Assembly: GCF_946886105.1 (NCBI RefSeq)
Contig: NZ_CAMPHV010000068.1
Coordinates: 1 to 19,965 of the forward strand
From: an uncultured Pseudomonas sp.
GTDB lineage: Bacteria; Pseudomonadota; Gammaproteobacteria; Pseudomonadales; Pseudomonadaceae
Direction of reading: 5' to 3'
Length of the DNA stretch: 19,965 bases
Each line of letters starts with the position of its first letter. Position 1 is the stretch's first letter. Below the pieces are notes generated by a model. It saw nothing but the letters and a program-made list of their open reading frames with translations. It was not told where the DNA came from and did not search any database. A program made the position numbers and the translations under genes. Below are positions 1 through 7,588 of the stretch, in pieces.

Positions 1-888
<888 letters not shown>

Positions 889-889
<1 letters not shown>

Positions 890-1878
890 CACGCCACCTC
901 CGATGTCAGGTTAAGGGGGTAGAAACAGCGCACCGCACCGCGCGCATGGGCGTCGAGGCTCGGCCGCTGCTCGCGGCAATGCGGCTGGACGTACGGACAG
1001 CGCGGCGACAGCAAGCAGCCCTGCGGCCGGTCGTAACGGCCGGGAACGATGCCGGGCAGGGTGGCCAGACGGCGCTCGCCCTGGCTGTGTTCGCCCCAGT
1101 TTTGCTCAGGAACGGCCTTGAGCAGCGCCTCGGTATAGGGGTGGGTCGGCGCGTCGAACAGCTGCGGCACGCTGCCGATTTCCACCGCTTGCCCGGCGTA
1201 CATCACGCAGACGCGCTGCGCGGTTTCGGCGACCACGGCGAGGTCGTGGGTGATCAGCACCAGGCCCATGTTCTGCTCGCGTTGCAGGTTGAGCAGCAGC
1301 TCCATGATTTGCGCCTGGATGGTCACATCGAGGGCGGTGGTTGGTTCGTCTGCGATCAGCAGTTTGGGTTCGCCGGCAATCGCCATGGCAATCGCCACGC
1401 GCTGGCTCATGCCGCCGGAGAGTTGATGGGGGTAGGCATCGAGGCGGCTGGCGGCGGCCGGGATTTCCACCCGTTCGAGCAACTCCAGGGCGCGTTGGCG
1501 CGCGGCTTTGCCCTTGAGGCCGAGATGCTGGCGCAGCACCTCTTCGATTTGAAAACCGACGGTGTAACTGGGGTTGAGCGCGGTCATCGGGTCCTGGAAG
1601 ACCATCGACAGGTCCTTGCCGACGATGTGCCGGCGCTGCCGCCCTTTGAGGCGCAGCATGTCGGTGCCGTCGAAGCGCAAGCTGTCGGCGCTGACGATGC
1701 CGGGGGCGTCGATCAGGCCCATCAGCGCCATCATGGTTACCGACTTGCCGGAGCCGGATTCGCCGACGATCGCCAGCACCTCGCCCTTGTCGACATGCAG
1801 GTCGAGACCGTCGACCACCGGTACGGCGCTGGCGTCGCCGAAGCGTACGCTGAGGTTGCTGATATCGAGCAGGCTCAT
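889..1878 (-). CDS. dppD: Dipeptide ABC transporter ATP-binding protein DppD
   Basis: First ATPase of the dipeptide importer, 329 residues, acting on the cytoplasmic face with DppF. Walker A GESGSGKS is at residues 39-46, the Q-loop is in MVFQDP near 92-97, the signature LSGGMSQR is at 153-160, Walker B LLIADEP is at 173-179 and the H-loop histidine is near 211. The C-terminal oligopeptide/dipeptide domain carries cysteines in [14 protein letters not shown] plus one further on (AVRCFYP), the pattern linked in some DppD proteins to an iron-sulfur cluster. A strong ribosome site (GGAGGG, about 7 bases upstream) supports the ATG at 1876-1878. It overlaps dppF by one base and is separated from dppC by a 214-base gap filled with palindromic repeats, so its expression may be uncoupled from the permease genes. 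Confidence 0.95.
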
Positions 1879-1931
1879 GGGCGGCCCTCCGCAGCGTAGA
1901 TCCCATGTTTATCTGTAAGGCCTGCGACCTC

Positions 1932-2000
1932 GTAGGGTGGATGACGCTTTACCCATCCACCCATTGCGATGGTGGATGAAAAAGGCGTCATCCACCCTAC
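1932..2000. repeat. Palindromic intergenic repeat (GTAGGGTGGATG type)
   Basis: The arms at 1932-1947 and 1985-2000 are perfect 16-base inverted repeats (gtagggtggatgacgc and its complement). An inner pair, catccacc (1954-1961) and ggtggatg (1971-1978), extends the fold, so the 69-base unit is nearly palindromic throughout. It lies between dppC and dppD. Repeats beginning GTAGGGTGGAT are familiar in pseudomonad intergenic DNA; that link is from memory. It has no coding capacity. It could act as an mRNA-stabilising or attenuating hairpin. Confidence 0.8.
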
Positions 2001-2009
2001 ACCGCTCCC

Positions 2010-2069
2010 GTAGCCCGGATGTAATCCGGGGGTGGCCGGCAGATTCTTCCCGGATTGCATCCGGGCTAC
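2010..2069. repeat. Palindromic intergenic repeat (GTAGCCCGGATG type)
   Basis: The 21-base arms at 2010-2030 and 2049-2069 are inverted copies with a single mismatch, each containing tagcccggatg and atccggg. The spacer is 18 bases. The element starts 10 bases after the preceding palindrome, so two different repeat families sit side by side in the dppC-dppD gap. This class resembles REP-like units seen in many Pseudomonas intergenic regions (recalled, not searched). Confidence 0.8.
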
Positions 2070-2092
2070 TTGAATAGTCATCGTCGGCATCC

Positions 2093-2998
2093 TCATACGG
2101 CATTCTTGAGTTTCGGGTCGAGCGCATCGCGCAGGCCGTCGCCCATCAGGTTGATCGCCAGCACGCTGAGCAGAATGGTCAGGCCTGGCAGCGACACAAC
2201 CCACCAGGCGCGCTCGATGTAGTCGCGCGCCGAGGCCAGCATGGTGCCCCACTCCGGCGTCGGCGGTTGCACGCCGAGGCCGAGAAAGCCCAGGGCGGCG
2301 GCGTCGAGGATCGCCGAGGAAAAACTCAGGGTGGCCTGCACGATCAGCGGTGCCATGCAGTTGGGCAGCACGGTGACGAACATCAGACGCGGCAAGCCGG
2401 CTCCCGCCAAACGGGCGGCGGTGACGTAGTCGCGGTTCAGTTCGCCCATCACCGCGGCGCGGGTCAGGCGCACGTAGGACGGCAGCGAGACGATGGCGAT
2501 GGCGAAGATGGTGTTGATCAGCCCTGGGCCGAGGATCGCCACGATGGCCACGGCCAGCAGCAGCGAGGGCAGGGCCAGCATCACGTCCATCAGGCGCATG
2601 ATCGAGGGACCGAGCAGGCGCGGGAAGAAACCGGCGGTCAGGCCCAGGAGAATGCCCGGGATCAGCGACATCAAGACCGAGGCGAGGCCGATCAGCAGCG
2701 ACAGCCGCGCACCGTGGATCAGTCGTGAGAGCAGGTCGCGGCCCAGCTCGTCGGTGCCGAGCACGAAGCGCCATTGGCCGCCGTCCAGCCAGGCCGGCGG
2801 GGTCAGCAGAAACTCGCGGTACTGCTCGCTGGGATCGTGCGGCGCCAGCCAGGGCGCGAACAGTGCGCAGATCACCAGCAGAATCATGAACAGCAGGCCG
2901 GCGACCGCACCCTTGTTGTGGGCGAAGGCCTGCCAGAATTCCTTCAGCGGCGAGGGGTAGAACAGCGCCTGGTCGAGGGACGTAGTGGTCGACGTCAT
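2093..2998 (-). CDS. dppC: Dipeptide ABC transporter permease DppC
   Basis: Inner-membrane permease of 301 residues that pairs with DppB to form the dipeptide channel. The N-terminal OppC-type region with its first membrane helix is near residues 31-51. The short conserved GTDELGRD is at 81-88. Several further hydrophobic helices follow, and the EAA loop that docks the ATPases reads RDYVTAARLAGAGLPRLMF near 189-207. Length and order match the family. A purine-rich stretch (AAGGGG) about 9-10 bases before the ATG at 2996-2998 is an acceptable ribosome site. The gap to dppB is 144 bases and contains one palindromic repeat. Confidence 0.95.
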   Translation of the reverse strand: MTSTTTSLDQALFYPSPLKEFWQAFAHNKGAVAGLLFMILLVICALFAPWLAPHDPSEQYREFLLTPPAWLDGGQWRFVLGTDELGRDLLSRLIHGARLSLLIGLASVLMSLIPGILLGLTAGFFPRLLGPSIMRLMDVMLALPSLLLAVAIVAILGPGLINTIFAIAIVSLPSYVRLTRAAVMGELNRDYVTAARLAGAGLPRLMFVTVLPNCMAPLIVQATLSFSSAILDAAALGFLGLGVQPPTPEWGTMLASARDYIERAWWVVSLPGLTILLSVLAINLMGDGLRDALDPKLKNAV

Positions 2999-3028
2999 GC
3001 TCGTGGCCCCTTTTTGGGAATGGAGGAC

Positions 3029-3099
3029 GTAGCCCGGGTCGAGCGCAGCGACACCCGGGAGATGGCATCCTGGGTATCGTTGCGCTCAACCCAGGCTAC
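3029..3099. repeat. Palindromic intergenic repeat (GTAGCCCGGGTCGAGCGCA type)
   Basis: Imperfect inverted arms of 32 bases lie at 3029-3060 and 3068-3099, both starting gtagcc at their outer ends and containing a gagcgca core. The loop is about 7 bases. Several mismatches are C/T or G/A differences, so many would remain G-U pairs in RNA. It fills most of the dppB-dppC gap. Similar units are frequent in Pseudomonas intergenic DNA (from memory). Confidence 0.75.
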
Positions 3100-3142
3100 G
3101 GGTGTGGAGCAGTCTGGCTGCAGGGACATGGCAAGCTCCTTG

Positions 3143-4153
3143 TTAGCGCTGATGGCGAATGCGTGGGTTGGCGAGGCCATAGAGGATGTCCACGATAAAG
3201 TTGACCAGGATCACCAGGCAGGCGATCAGCAGAATGCCGTTCTGCACCACCGGGTAGTCGCGCGCGCCGATTGACTCGATCAGCCATTTACCGATACCCG
3301 GCCAGGAGAAGATGGTTTCGGTGAGCACCGCGCCGGCGAGCAACGCGCCGACCTGCAGGCCGAACACCGTGAGTACCGGGATCAGCGCATTGCGCAGGCC
3401 ATGCACGAACACCACCCGCGCGGGCGACAGGCCCTTGGCGCGGGCGGTGCGCACGTAATCCTCGCGCAGCACTTCGAGCATCGCCGAGCGGGTCATCCGC
3501 GCGATCACCGCGAGCGGAATGGTGCCGAGCACGATGGCGGGCAGGATCAGGTGCTGCAAGGCGTCGACGAAGGCGCCTTCCTCATCGGACAGCAGGCTGT
3601 CGATCAGCATAAAGCCGGTCACCGGCTGGATGTCGTAGAGCAGGTCGATGCGCCCGGACACCGGCGTCCAGCCGAGCCAGACGGAAAAGAACATGATCAG
3701 CAACAGGCCCCACCAGAAAATCGGCATGGAGTAGCCGGCAAGGGAGATACCCATCACCCCGTGATCGAATAGCGAACCGCGCTTCAGTGCGGCTATCACC
3801 CCGGCGATCAGGCCCAGGGTGCCGGCGAACAGCAGCGCGGCGAAGGCCAGCTCGACGGTCGCGGGAAACAGTGTGATGAACTCCTTCCACACGCTTTCGC
3901 GGGTGCGCAGCGATTCGCCCAGGTCGCCCCGTGCCAGGTTGCCGATGTAATCGAGGTATTGCTGGTACAGCGGTTTATCCAGGCCCAGGCGGTGCATGGC
4001 CTCGGCGTGCATCTCGGGATCGACGCGGCGCTCGCCCATCATCACTTCCACCGGGTCGCCGGGGATCATGCGAATCAGTGCGAATGTCAGCAGGGTGACG
4101 CCGAAGAAAGTGGGGATCAGCAGCCCCAAACGTCTGGCAATAAAGGACAGCAT
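3143..4153 (-). CDS. dppB: Dipeptide ABC transporter permease DppB
   Basis: Inner-membrane permease of 336 residues, partner of DppC; the E. coli protein is about 339. It opens with the typical N-terminus MLSFIARRLGLLIPTFFGVT, a membrane helix directly from the start, followed by the characteristic RMIPGDPVE near 28-36. The EAA loop reads EDYVRTARAKGLSPARVVF at about 231-249, and the C-terminal helix ends with ILYGLANPRIRHQR. The reading frame stays open 53 codons further upstream to 4312, but that extension is low-complexity Arg/Pro/Ala and not family-like, so the ATG at 4151-4153 is chosen; GGAG lies about 11 bases upstream. It is the first gene after the long dppA-dppB gap. Confidence 0.95.
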   Translation of the reverse strand: MLSFIARRLGLLIPTFFGVTLLTFALIRMIPGDPVEVMMGERRVDPEMHAEAMHRLGLDKPLYQQYLDYIGNLARGDLGESLRTRESVWKEFITLFPATVELAFAALLFAGTLGLIAGVIAALKRGSLFDHGVMGISLAGYSMPIFWWGLLLIMFFSVWLGWTPVSGRIDLLYDIQPVTGFMLIDSLLSDEEGAFVDALQHLILPAIVLGTIPLAVIARMTRSAMLEVLREDYVRTARAKGLSPARVVFVHGLRNALIPVLTVFGLQVGALLAGAVLTETIFSWPGIGKWLIESIGARDYPVVQNGILLIACLVILVNFIVDILYGLANPRIRHQR

Positions 4154-4479
4154 GGATGTCAGCGCTCCATGGATTGGCTGGCGGCGCCGGGCTGCATGGC
4201 CGGGCGTTGTTGTGATCGGCCCGAATGGCCTGGGCGCGCAGGCGCTAGCGGGCGAGGCCGGACGACGGAACGTCGGACAGGGCGACAAGGCCCGATGGCC
4301 TGCTCGGCGCAATCGGCCGATATGGCATGAACAGGGCGGTCGAGCCCTGCGGGTCGTGCGGGGATTGGCATCGTGGGCAGTCCTTGGATGGTTCGGTACG
4401 TGCGGGGGGCCGGATAGGCCGCCGTGGTCCGGTTGTCGAACGGGTGGGTAACCCGTTCGACAACACCTTCAAGGACGTA
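4154..4479. other. dppA-dppB intergenic gap, no gene seen
   Basis: These 326 bases separate dppA from the permease/ATPase genes on the same strand. Apart from the hairpin at 4432-4464 I see no repeat, no RNA gene and no credible reading frame; the open frames here have the composition of antisense shadows or of the rejected dppB extension. A gap of this kind between a binding-protein gene and its permease genes is common and usually lets the binding protein be made in excess. Confidence 0.6.
4432..4464 (-). terminator. Strong hairpin after dppA (attenuator or mRNA-stabilising stem)
   Basis: A perfect 14-base stem (4432-4445 with 4451-4464) closes a 5-base loop, 15 bases past the dppA stop. 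On the minus strand it is not followed by a run of T, so it is not a canonical intrinsic terminator. The likelier role is partial termination or protection of the dppA message from 3' decay, which would raise DppA over DppBCDF. Confidence 0.6.
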
Positions 4480-6078
4480 TTACTCGACGCTGACGCCGTA
4501 GAACGAGTTGAGCGCGAACGGGCTGATCTTGAAGTCCTGCACGTTCTTGCGCATCGGTTGATACACGGTGGAGTGGGCGATCGGGGTGATCGGCACTTCG
4601 CGCTTGAGAATCACCTGGGCCTGCTTGTACAGATCGGTGCGTTCGGCCACGTCGGTGGTACGCTTGGCGGCCTTGATCAGCTTGTCGTATTCGGCATGGC
4701 ACCACTTCGAGAAGTTGTTGCCGTTGACCGCGTCGCAGCCGTACAGGGTGCCGAGCCAGTTGTCCGGGTCACCGTTGTCGCCGCTCCAGCCGATCAGCAT
4801 GGCGTCGTGTTCGCCGGCCTTGGAACGCTTGAGGTACTCGCCCCACTCGTAGGTGACGATCTTCGCCTTGATGCCGACCTTGGCCCAATCGGCCTGGAGA
4901 ATCTCGGCCATCAGCTTGGCATTGGGGTTGTACGGGCGCTGCACCGGCATGGCCCACAGGGTGATCTCGGTGCCTTCGGCGACGCCGGCGGCCTTGAGCA
5001 GTTCCTTGGCTTTCTCCGGGTTGTAGCCGGCGTCCTTGATGCTGTCGTTGTAGGACCACTGGGTCGGCGGCATGCCGTTGACCGCCAGCTGGCCGGCGCT
5101 CTGGTATACGGCGTCGAGGATCGCCTGCTTGTTCACCGCCATGTCCAGGGCCTGGCGTACTTCCAGCTTATCCAGCGGCGGGTGGGTGACGTTGTAGGCG
5201 ATATAGCCATCGTTGAAACCCGGCTGCGACGGCATGTCGATGTTCGGGTCCTTCTGCAGGGCCTCGAGGTCGGCCGGACGCGGGAACAGGGTGACCTGGC
5301 ATTCGCCGGCGCGCAGCTTCTGCATGCGCACCGAGGCGTCGGTGTTGATGGCGAAGATCAGGTTGTCGATCTTCACGTCGTCGGGTTTCCAGTATTCCTT
5401 GTTGCCGGTGAAGCGGATCTGCGAATCCTTCTGGTAGCGCTTGAACACGAAGGGCCCGGTGCCGATCGGCTTCTGGTTGATTTCCGCGGCGTTGCCAGCC
5501 TTGAGCAACTGGTCGGCGTACTCGGCCGACTGGATCGAGGCGAAGCTCATCGCCAGGTTCTGGATAAAGGCGGCGTCCACTTCGTTGAGGGTGAACTTGA
5601 CGGTCATATCGTCGAGCTTTTCGATCTTGGCGATATTGGCGTCCATCCCCATGTCGGTGAAATACGGGAATTCGGTCGGGTAGGCTTTGCGGAACGGGTG
5701 CTCTTTGTCGAGCATGCGCTGGAAGGTGAACAGCACATCGTCGGCATTGAAGGTGCGGGTCGGTTTGAAGTAGTCGGTGCTGTGGAACTTGACCCCGGAA
5801 CGCAGGTGGAAGGTGTAGTTCAGGCCATCCTCGGAGATGTCCCATTTCTCCGCCAGACCCGGAACGACCGCGGTGCCGCCGCGCTCGAACTGGCTCAGGC
5901 GATTGAAGACGGTTTCCGCGGCGGCATCGAAGTCGGTGCCCGTGGTGTACAGGCCCGGATCGAACCCGGCCGGGCTGCCTTCGGAACAGAACACCAGGTT
6001 GCTGGCGGCGTGGGCGAACGGTGTGCTGGCGATCAGCCCAGCAGCGAGCATGAACGGAATGACGGCGTGTTTGCGCAT
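4480..6078 (-). CDS. dppA: Periplasmic dipeptide-binding protein DppA
   Basis: Solute-binding protein of 532 residues (SBP_bac_5 family) that captures dipeptides in the periplasm and delivers them to DppBC. Residues 1-24 form a clear Sec signal peptide: MRKH, a hydrophobic core, then FAHA before the cut at A24/A25. The mature start ASNLVFCSEGSPAGFDPGLYTTG and the later GTGPFVFKRY and DNGDPDNWL segments are typical of DppA. Length fits the family. The ribosome site GAGG lies 5 bases before the ATG at 6076-6078. It is the first gene of the operon, with a 358-base upstream region that must hold its promoter. Pseudomonads often carry several DppA paralogues with different peptide preferences, so the exact ligand is unknown. 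Confidence 0.95.
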   Translation of the reverse strand: MRKHAVIPFMLAAGLIASTPFAHAASNLVFCSEGSPAGFDPGLYTTGTDFDAAAETVFNRLSQFERGGTAVVPGLAEKWDISEDGLNYTFHLRSGVKFHSTDYFKPTRTFNADDVLFTFQRMLDKEHPFRKAYPTEFPYFTDMGMDANIAKIEKLDDMTVKFTLNEVDAAFIQNLAMSFASIQSAEYADQLLKAGNAAEINQKPIGTGPFVFKRYQKDSQIRFTGNKEYWKPDDVKIDNLIFAINTDASVRMQKLRAGECQVTLFPRPADLEALQKDPNIDMPSQPGFNDGYIAYNVTHPPLDKLEVRQALDMAVNKQAILDAVYQSAGQLAVNGMPPTQWSYNDSIKDAGYNPEKAKELLKAAGVAEGTEITLWAMPVQRPYNPNAKLMAEILQADWAKVGIKAKIVTYEWGEYLKRSKAGEHDAMLIGWSGDNGDPDNWLGTLYGCDAVNGNNFSKWCHAEYDKLIKAAKRTTDVAERTDLYKQAQVILKREVPITPIAHSTVYQPMRKNVQDFKISPFALNSFYGVSVE

Positions 6079-6143
6079 GATGGCCTCAGGTTGTTGTCAT
6101 TATCGTCGAGGACCGGCCTTATGGGCCGAACCGGAGTCAAACT

Positions 6144-6160
6144 ATGCAGGGCCTGTGCCG
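6144..6160 (-). promoter_or_regulatory. Possible sigma-54 (-24/-12) promoter for dppA
   Basis: Read on the minus strand from 6160 to 6144 the bases are CGGCACAGGCCCTGCAT, with GG and GC exactly 10 bases apart. This matches the RpoN pattern TGGCAC-N5-TTGCA at GGCAC and TGCA and deviates at the first base of each half. It would place the transcript start near 6134, about 56 bases before the dppA ATG. It was found by eye. Confidence 0.4.
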
Positions 6161-6215
6161 AGCGCAAGTCGTCTGCTGGCAGTCAGTGTAGAAGCTGTGA
6201 CGAGTTTGTCCGTGG

Positions 6216-6233
6216 ATGTCGCATATTTGACAT
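6216..6233. promoter_or_regulatory. Short palindrome upstream of dppA, possible operator
   Basis: ATGTCGCATATTTGACAT has inverted ends ATGTC/GACAT around an AT-rich centre. It lies about 55-90 bases upstream of the possible sigma-54 promoter, in the range for an activator or repressor site. No regulator can be assigned from sequence alone. Confidence 0.3.
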
Positions 6234-6372
6234 AAAGTCGCTGTTTTCCTGTCCGGATCAACAGGTTTTATATCTTTCTATGAGTTTTGCTGATGATCTG
6301 GCTCCGAGCGCCGATCCGGATGCCTGATGTTTTTATATCGCTTTGATTTTATTGATGTTTTTAAAATTATGA

Positions 6373-6394
6373 CCCGGCGCTGGATGGCGCCGGG
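6373..6394 (-). terminator. Intrinsic terminator of the SIMPL gene
   Basis: An 8-base GC stem, cccggcgc (6373-6380) with gcgccggg (6387-6394), has a 6-base loop. Read on the minus strand it is followed by TCATAATTTT, a modest T-rich tail. It starts 43 bases after the stop of the SIMPL gene and insulates that gene from the dppA promoter region. Confidence 0.65.
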
Positions 6395-6436
6395 CCGTGA
6401 CGTTCGCGCGACCTTATGGTGCGAGCCTGACGCGAA

Positions 6437-7144
6437 TCAGGGCATTTGCACTTCGATCACGCCATCGGCATTGACCGTGACATGGCTGCTGCCGGCCTCT
6501 ATCTCCGGCGTCGGCGCCGACTCCATCAGCGCCATGCCTTTGGCCATGCGCATCGGCATCGGCGGTTGGAAGCCGCCGCTGTTCAAGTTCAGGCTGACCA
6601 GCTTGTAGCCGCTGCCGCCGAGGGCTTCGGTGGTCAATTGCGCGCGCGCCTTGAAGGCGTTCACCGCTTCCTTGATCAGGGCGTCTTCCTGGGTTTTACG
6701 GGTATTCGCGGCGAGGCTGAATTCCATGCCGGCCATTTTCATTTCGCTGAGCAGCTCGCCGGTCAGCTTCGACAGCGCGGCGAAGTCGGCGCTTTCCAAG
6801 CGGATTTCGGCGCGCTCGCGCCACGCATTGATCCCTTCGCGCTTGTCGTCGTACACCGGGTAGCTGTGACGGCTACCGAGCGCCACCGACACGCCTTTGA
6901 CCGCGCGGGCCTGGCCCAGCGCCTGATTGAGGGTGCGGGTGATATCGGCGGCGAGCGCCGCGGGGTCGTTGTTTTGCGCTTCGCTGTAGAGGGTCACGTG
7001 CATCAGGTCGTGGTTGATCTCCTGACTGACCTCGGCGCGCAGGGAGACTTGGTTGTAGCGCGCCTCGTCGGCCTGGGCGCTGAGGCTGAGCAGGCCGGCG
7101 ACGCTGATGAGGAGGGCACTGGCGAGACGGGATAGTGGCTGCAT
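6437..7144 (-). CDS. Secreted SIMPL-domain (YggE-like, DUF541) protein
   Basis: A 235-residue exported protein. Residues 1-25 are a signal peptide (MQPLSRLASALLISVAG and onward, cut after AQA). The rest is a single SIMPL domain: an N-terminal strand-rich part (YNQVSLRAEVSQEINHDLMHVTLYSEAQ), then the ALAADITRTLNQAL helix, the RAEIRLESADFAALSKLTGELL segment, the QEDALIKEAVNAFKARAQLTTEALG helix, and an ending in SSHVTVNADGVIEVQMP. The biochemical role of the family is unclear; YggE has been linked to oxidative stress. The frame is open another 53 codons upstream into the adjacent repeat element, but the ATG at 7142-7144 has an AAGGA site and the signal peptide directly after it. It is probably monocistronic. 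I recall a similar protein at the same place in P. aeruginosa (PA4495), which suggests a conserved neighbourhood. Confidence 0.85.
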   Translation of the reverse strand: MQPLSRLASALLISVAGLLSLSAQADEARYNQVSLRAEVSQEINHDLMHVTLYSEAQNNDPAALAADITRTLNQALGQARAVKGVSVALGSRHSYPVYDDKREGINAWRERAEIRLESADFAALSKLTGELLSEMKMAGMEFSLAANTRKTQEDALIKEAVNAFKARAQLTTEALGGSGYKLVSLNLNSGGFQPPMPMRMAKGMALMESAPTPEIEAGSSHVTVNADGVIEVQMP

Positions 7145-7222
7145 GGGGGTTCCTTGTATGCGAGCGGAGGATGAGTGGTACGGTCTGTTGCTGAGGGTAG
7201 ACGAAGCCATTGGACCATTGGG

Positions 7223-7462
7223 GTTAACAGGCCGTTGAAAAACTACCTGCGTTGGCCCTCTTGATAAAAGAGAGGGCGTTAAAAACAGGCTCGGACTGCT
7301 CATTTACAACACGTAAAGTCGAGTGCGACCCCAGTCGCTCCTCGCCTGTTTTTGCGGGGCCGCCATCGGTATTGTCTTGCCTGCCTCGGCTCGGGCTTCC
7401 TGCTTCGCTCTACCTCCTGCATCCATGCAGTCGTCGCCTACGTTTTTCAACGGCCTGTTAAC
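7223..7462. mobile_element. MITE-like element with perfect 21-base inverted ends
   Basis: The ends at 7223-7243 and 7442-7462 are exact 21-base inverted repeats (GTTAACAGGCCGTTGAAAAA plus C at the left end). The outermost GTTAAC at each end is itself palindromic, so a TTAA target duplication cannot be told apart from the repeat. Inside are two further inverted pairs: gccctct (7255-7261) with agagggc (7271-7277), and aaaaacaggc (7281-7290) with gcctgttttt (7344-7353). No transposase is encoded. The 240-base size, terminal repeats and non-coding interior fit a miniature inverted-repeat element. It sits between the divergent SIMPL and roxS genes. Confidence 0.7.
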
Positions 7463-7546
7463 CGCTCGTTAAAAAATATCCGGATACGCGTGGCTGACAT
7501 AGCGCCCTGCGGCCAGTTGCCGCAGTCGATCGGGTTCTGCCTTGGT

Positions 7547-7552
7547 TATACT
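7547..7552 (+). promoter_or_regulatory. Possible -10 box for roxSR
   Basis: TATACT is a good sigma-70 -10 match, 36 bases before the roxS ATG. No convincing -35 lies 16-18 bases upstream, so an activator may be needed or the call may be wrong. Confidence 0.35.
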
Positions 7553-7588
7553 CGCGGTGCTCGGCAAACGCGCTTTTTTGGAGAGCCC

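Larger units (their letters stand above)
6079..6436. other. Regulatory gap between dppA and the SIMPL gene
   Basis: These 358 bases hold the dppA leader and promoter on the left and the terminator of the SIMPL gene on the right. The part from about 6225 to 6370 is distinctly AT-rich compared with the rest of the window, as expected of upstream promoter DNA. A weak match to the IHF consensus (one mismatch in the flanking triplet) is at 6336-6348. A 15-codon plus-strand frame at 6280-6327 has no ribosome site and is not called. Confidence 0.55.

Noticed and set aside
1932..2069. Clustered palindromes considered as a CRISPR array
   Set aside because: The two palindromes belong to different sequence families, with no repeated unit at regular spacing and no cas genes.
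4154..4312. 53-codon upstream extension of dppB
   Set aside because: The extension is Arg/Pro/Ala-rich and unlike any permease start; the family N-terminus begins exactly at the ATG at 4153.
4327..6327. 666-codon plus-strand open frame opposite dppA
   Set aside because: It is antisense to a clear DppA gene; the protein is rich in Gly/Val/Asp/His with no domain character. Long antisense frames are expected in high-GC DNA with strong third-position bias.
6280..6327. 15-codon plus-strand frame in the dppA upstream region, considered as a leader peptide
   Set aside because: There is no ribosome site before its ATG, no attenuator-like stem follows, and the nearest plus-strand gene is over 1 kb away.
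7145..7303. 53-codon upstream extension of the SIMPL gene
   Set aside because: It enters the left part of the repeat element and would bury the signal peptide; the ATG at 7144 has an AAGGA site.
7352..7588. 79-codon upstream extension of roxS
   Set aside because: It runs through the right end of the MITE-like element and lacks a ribosome site; the ATG at 7589 gives the family-like N-terminus.
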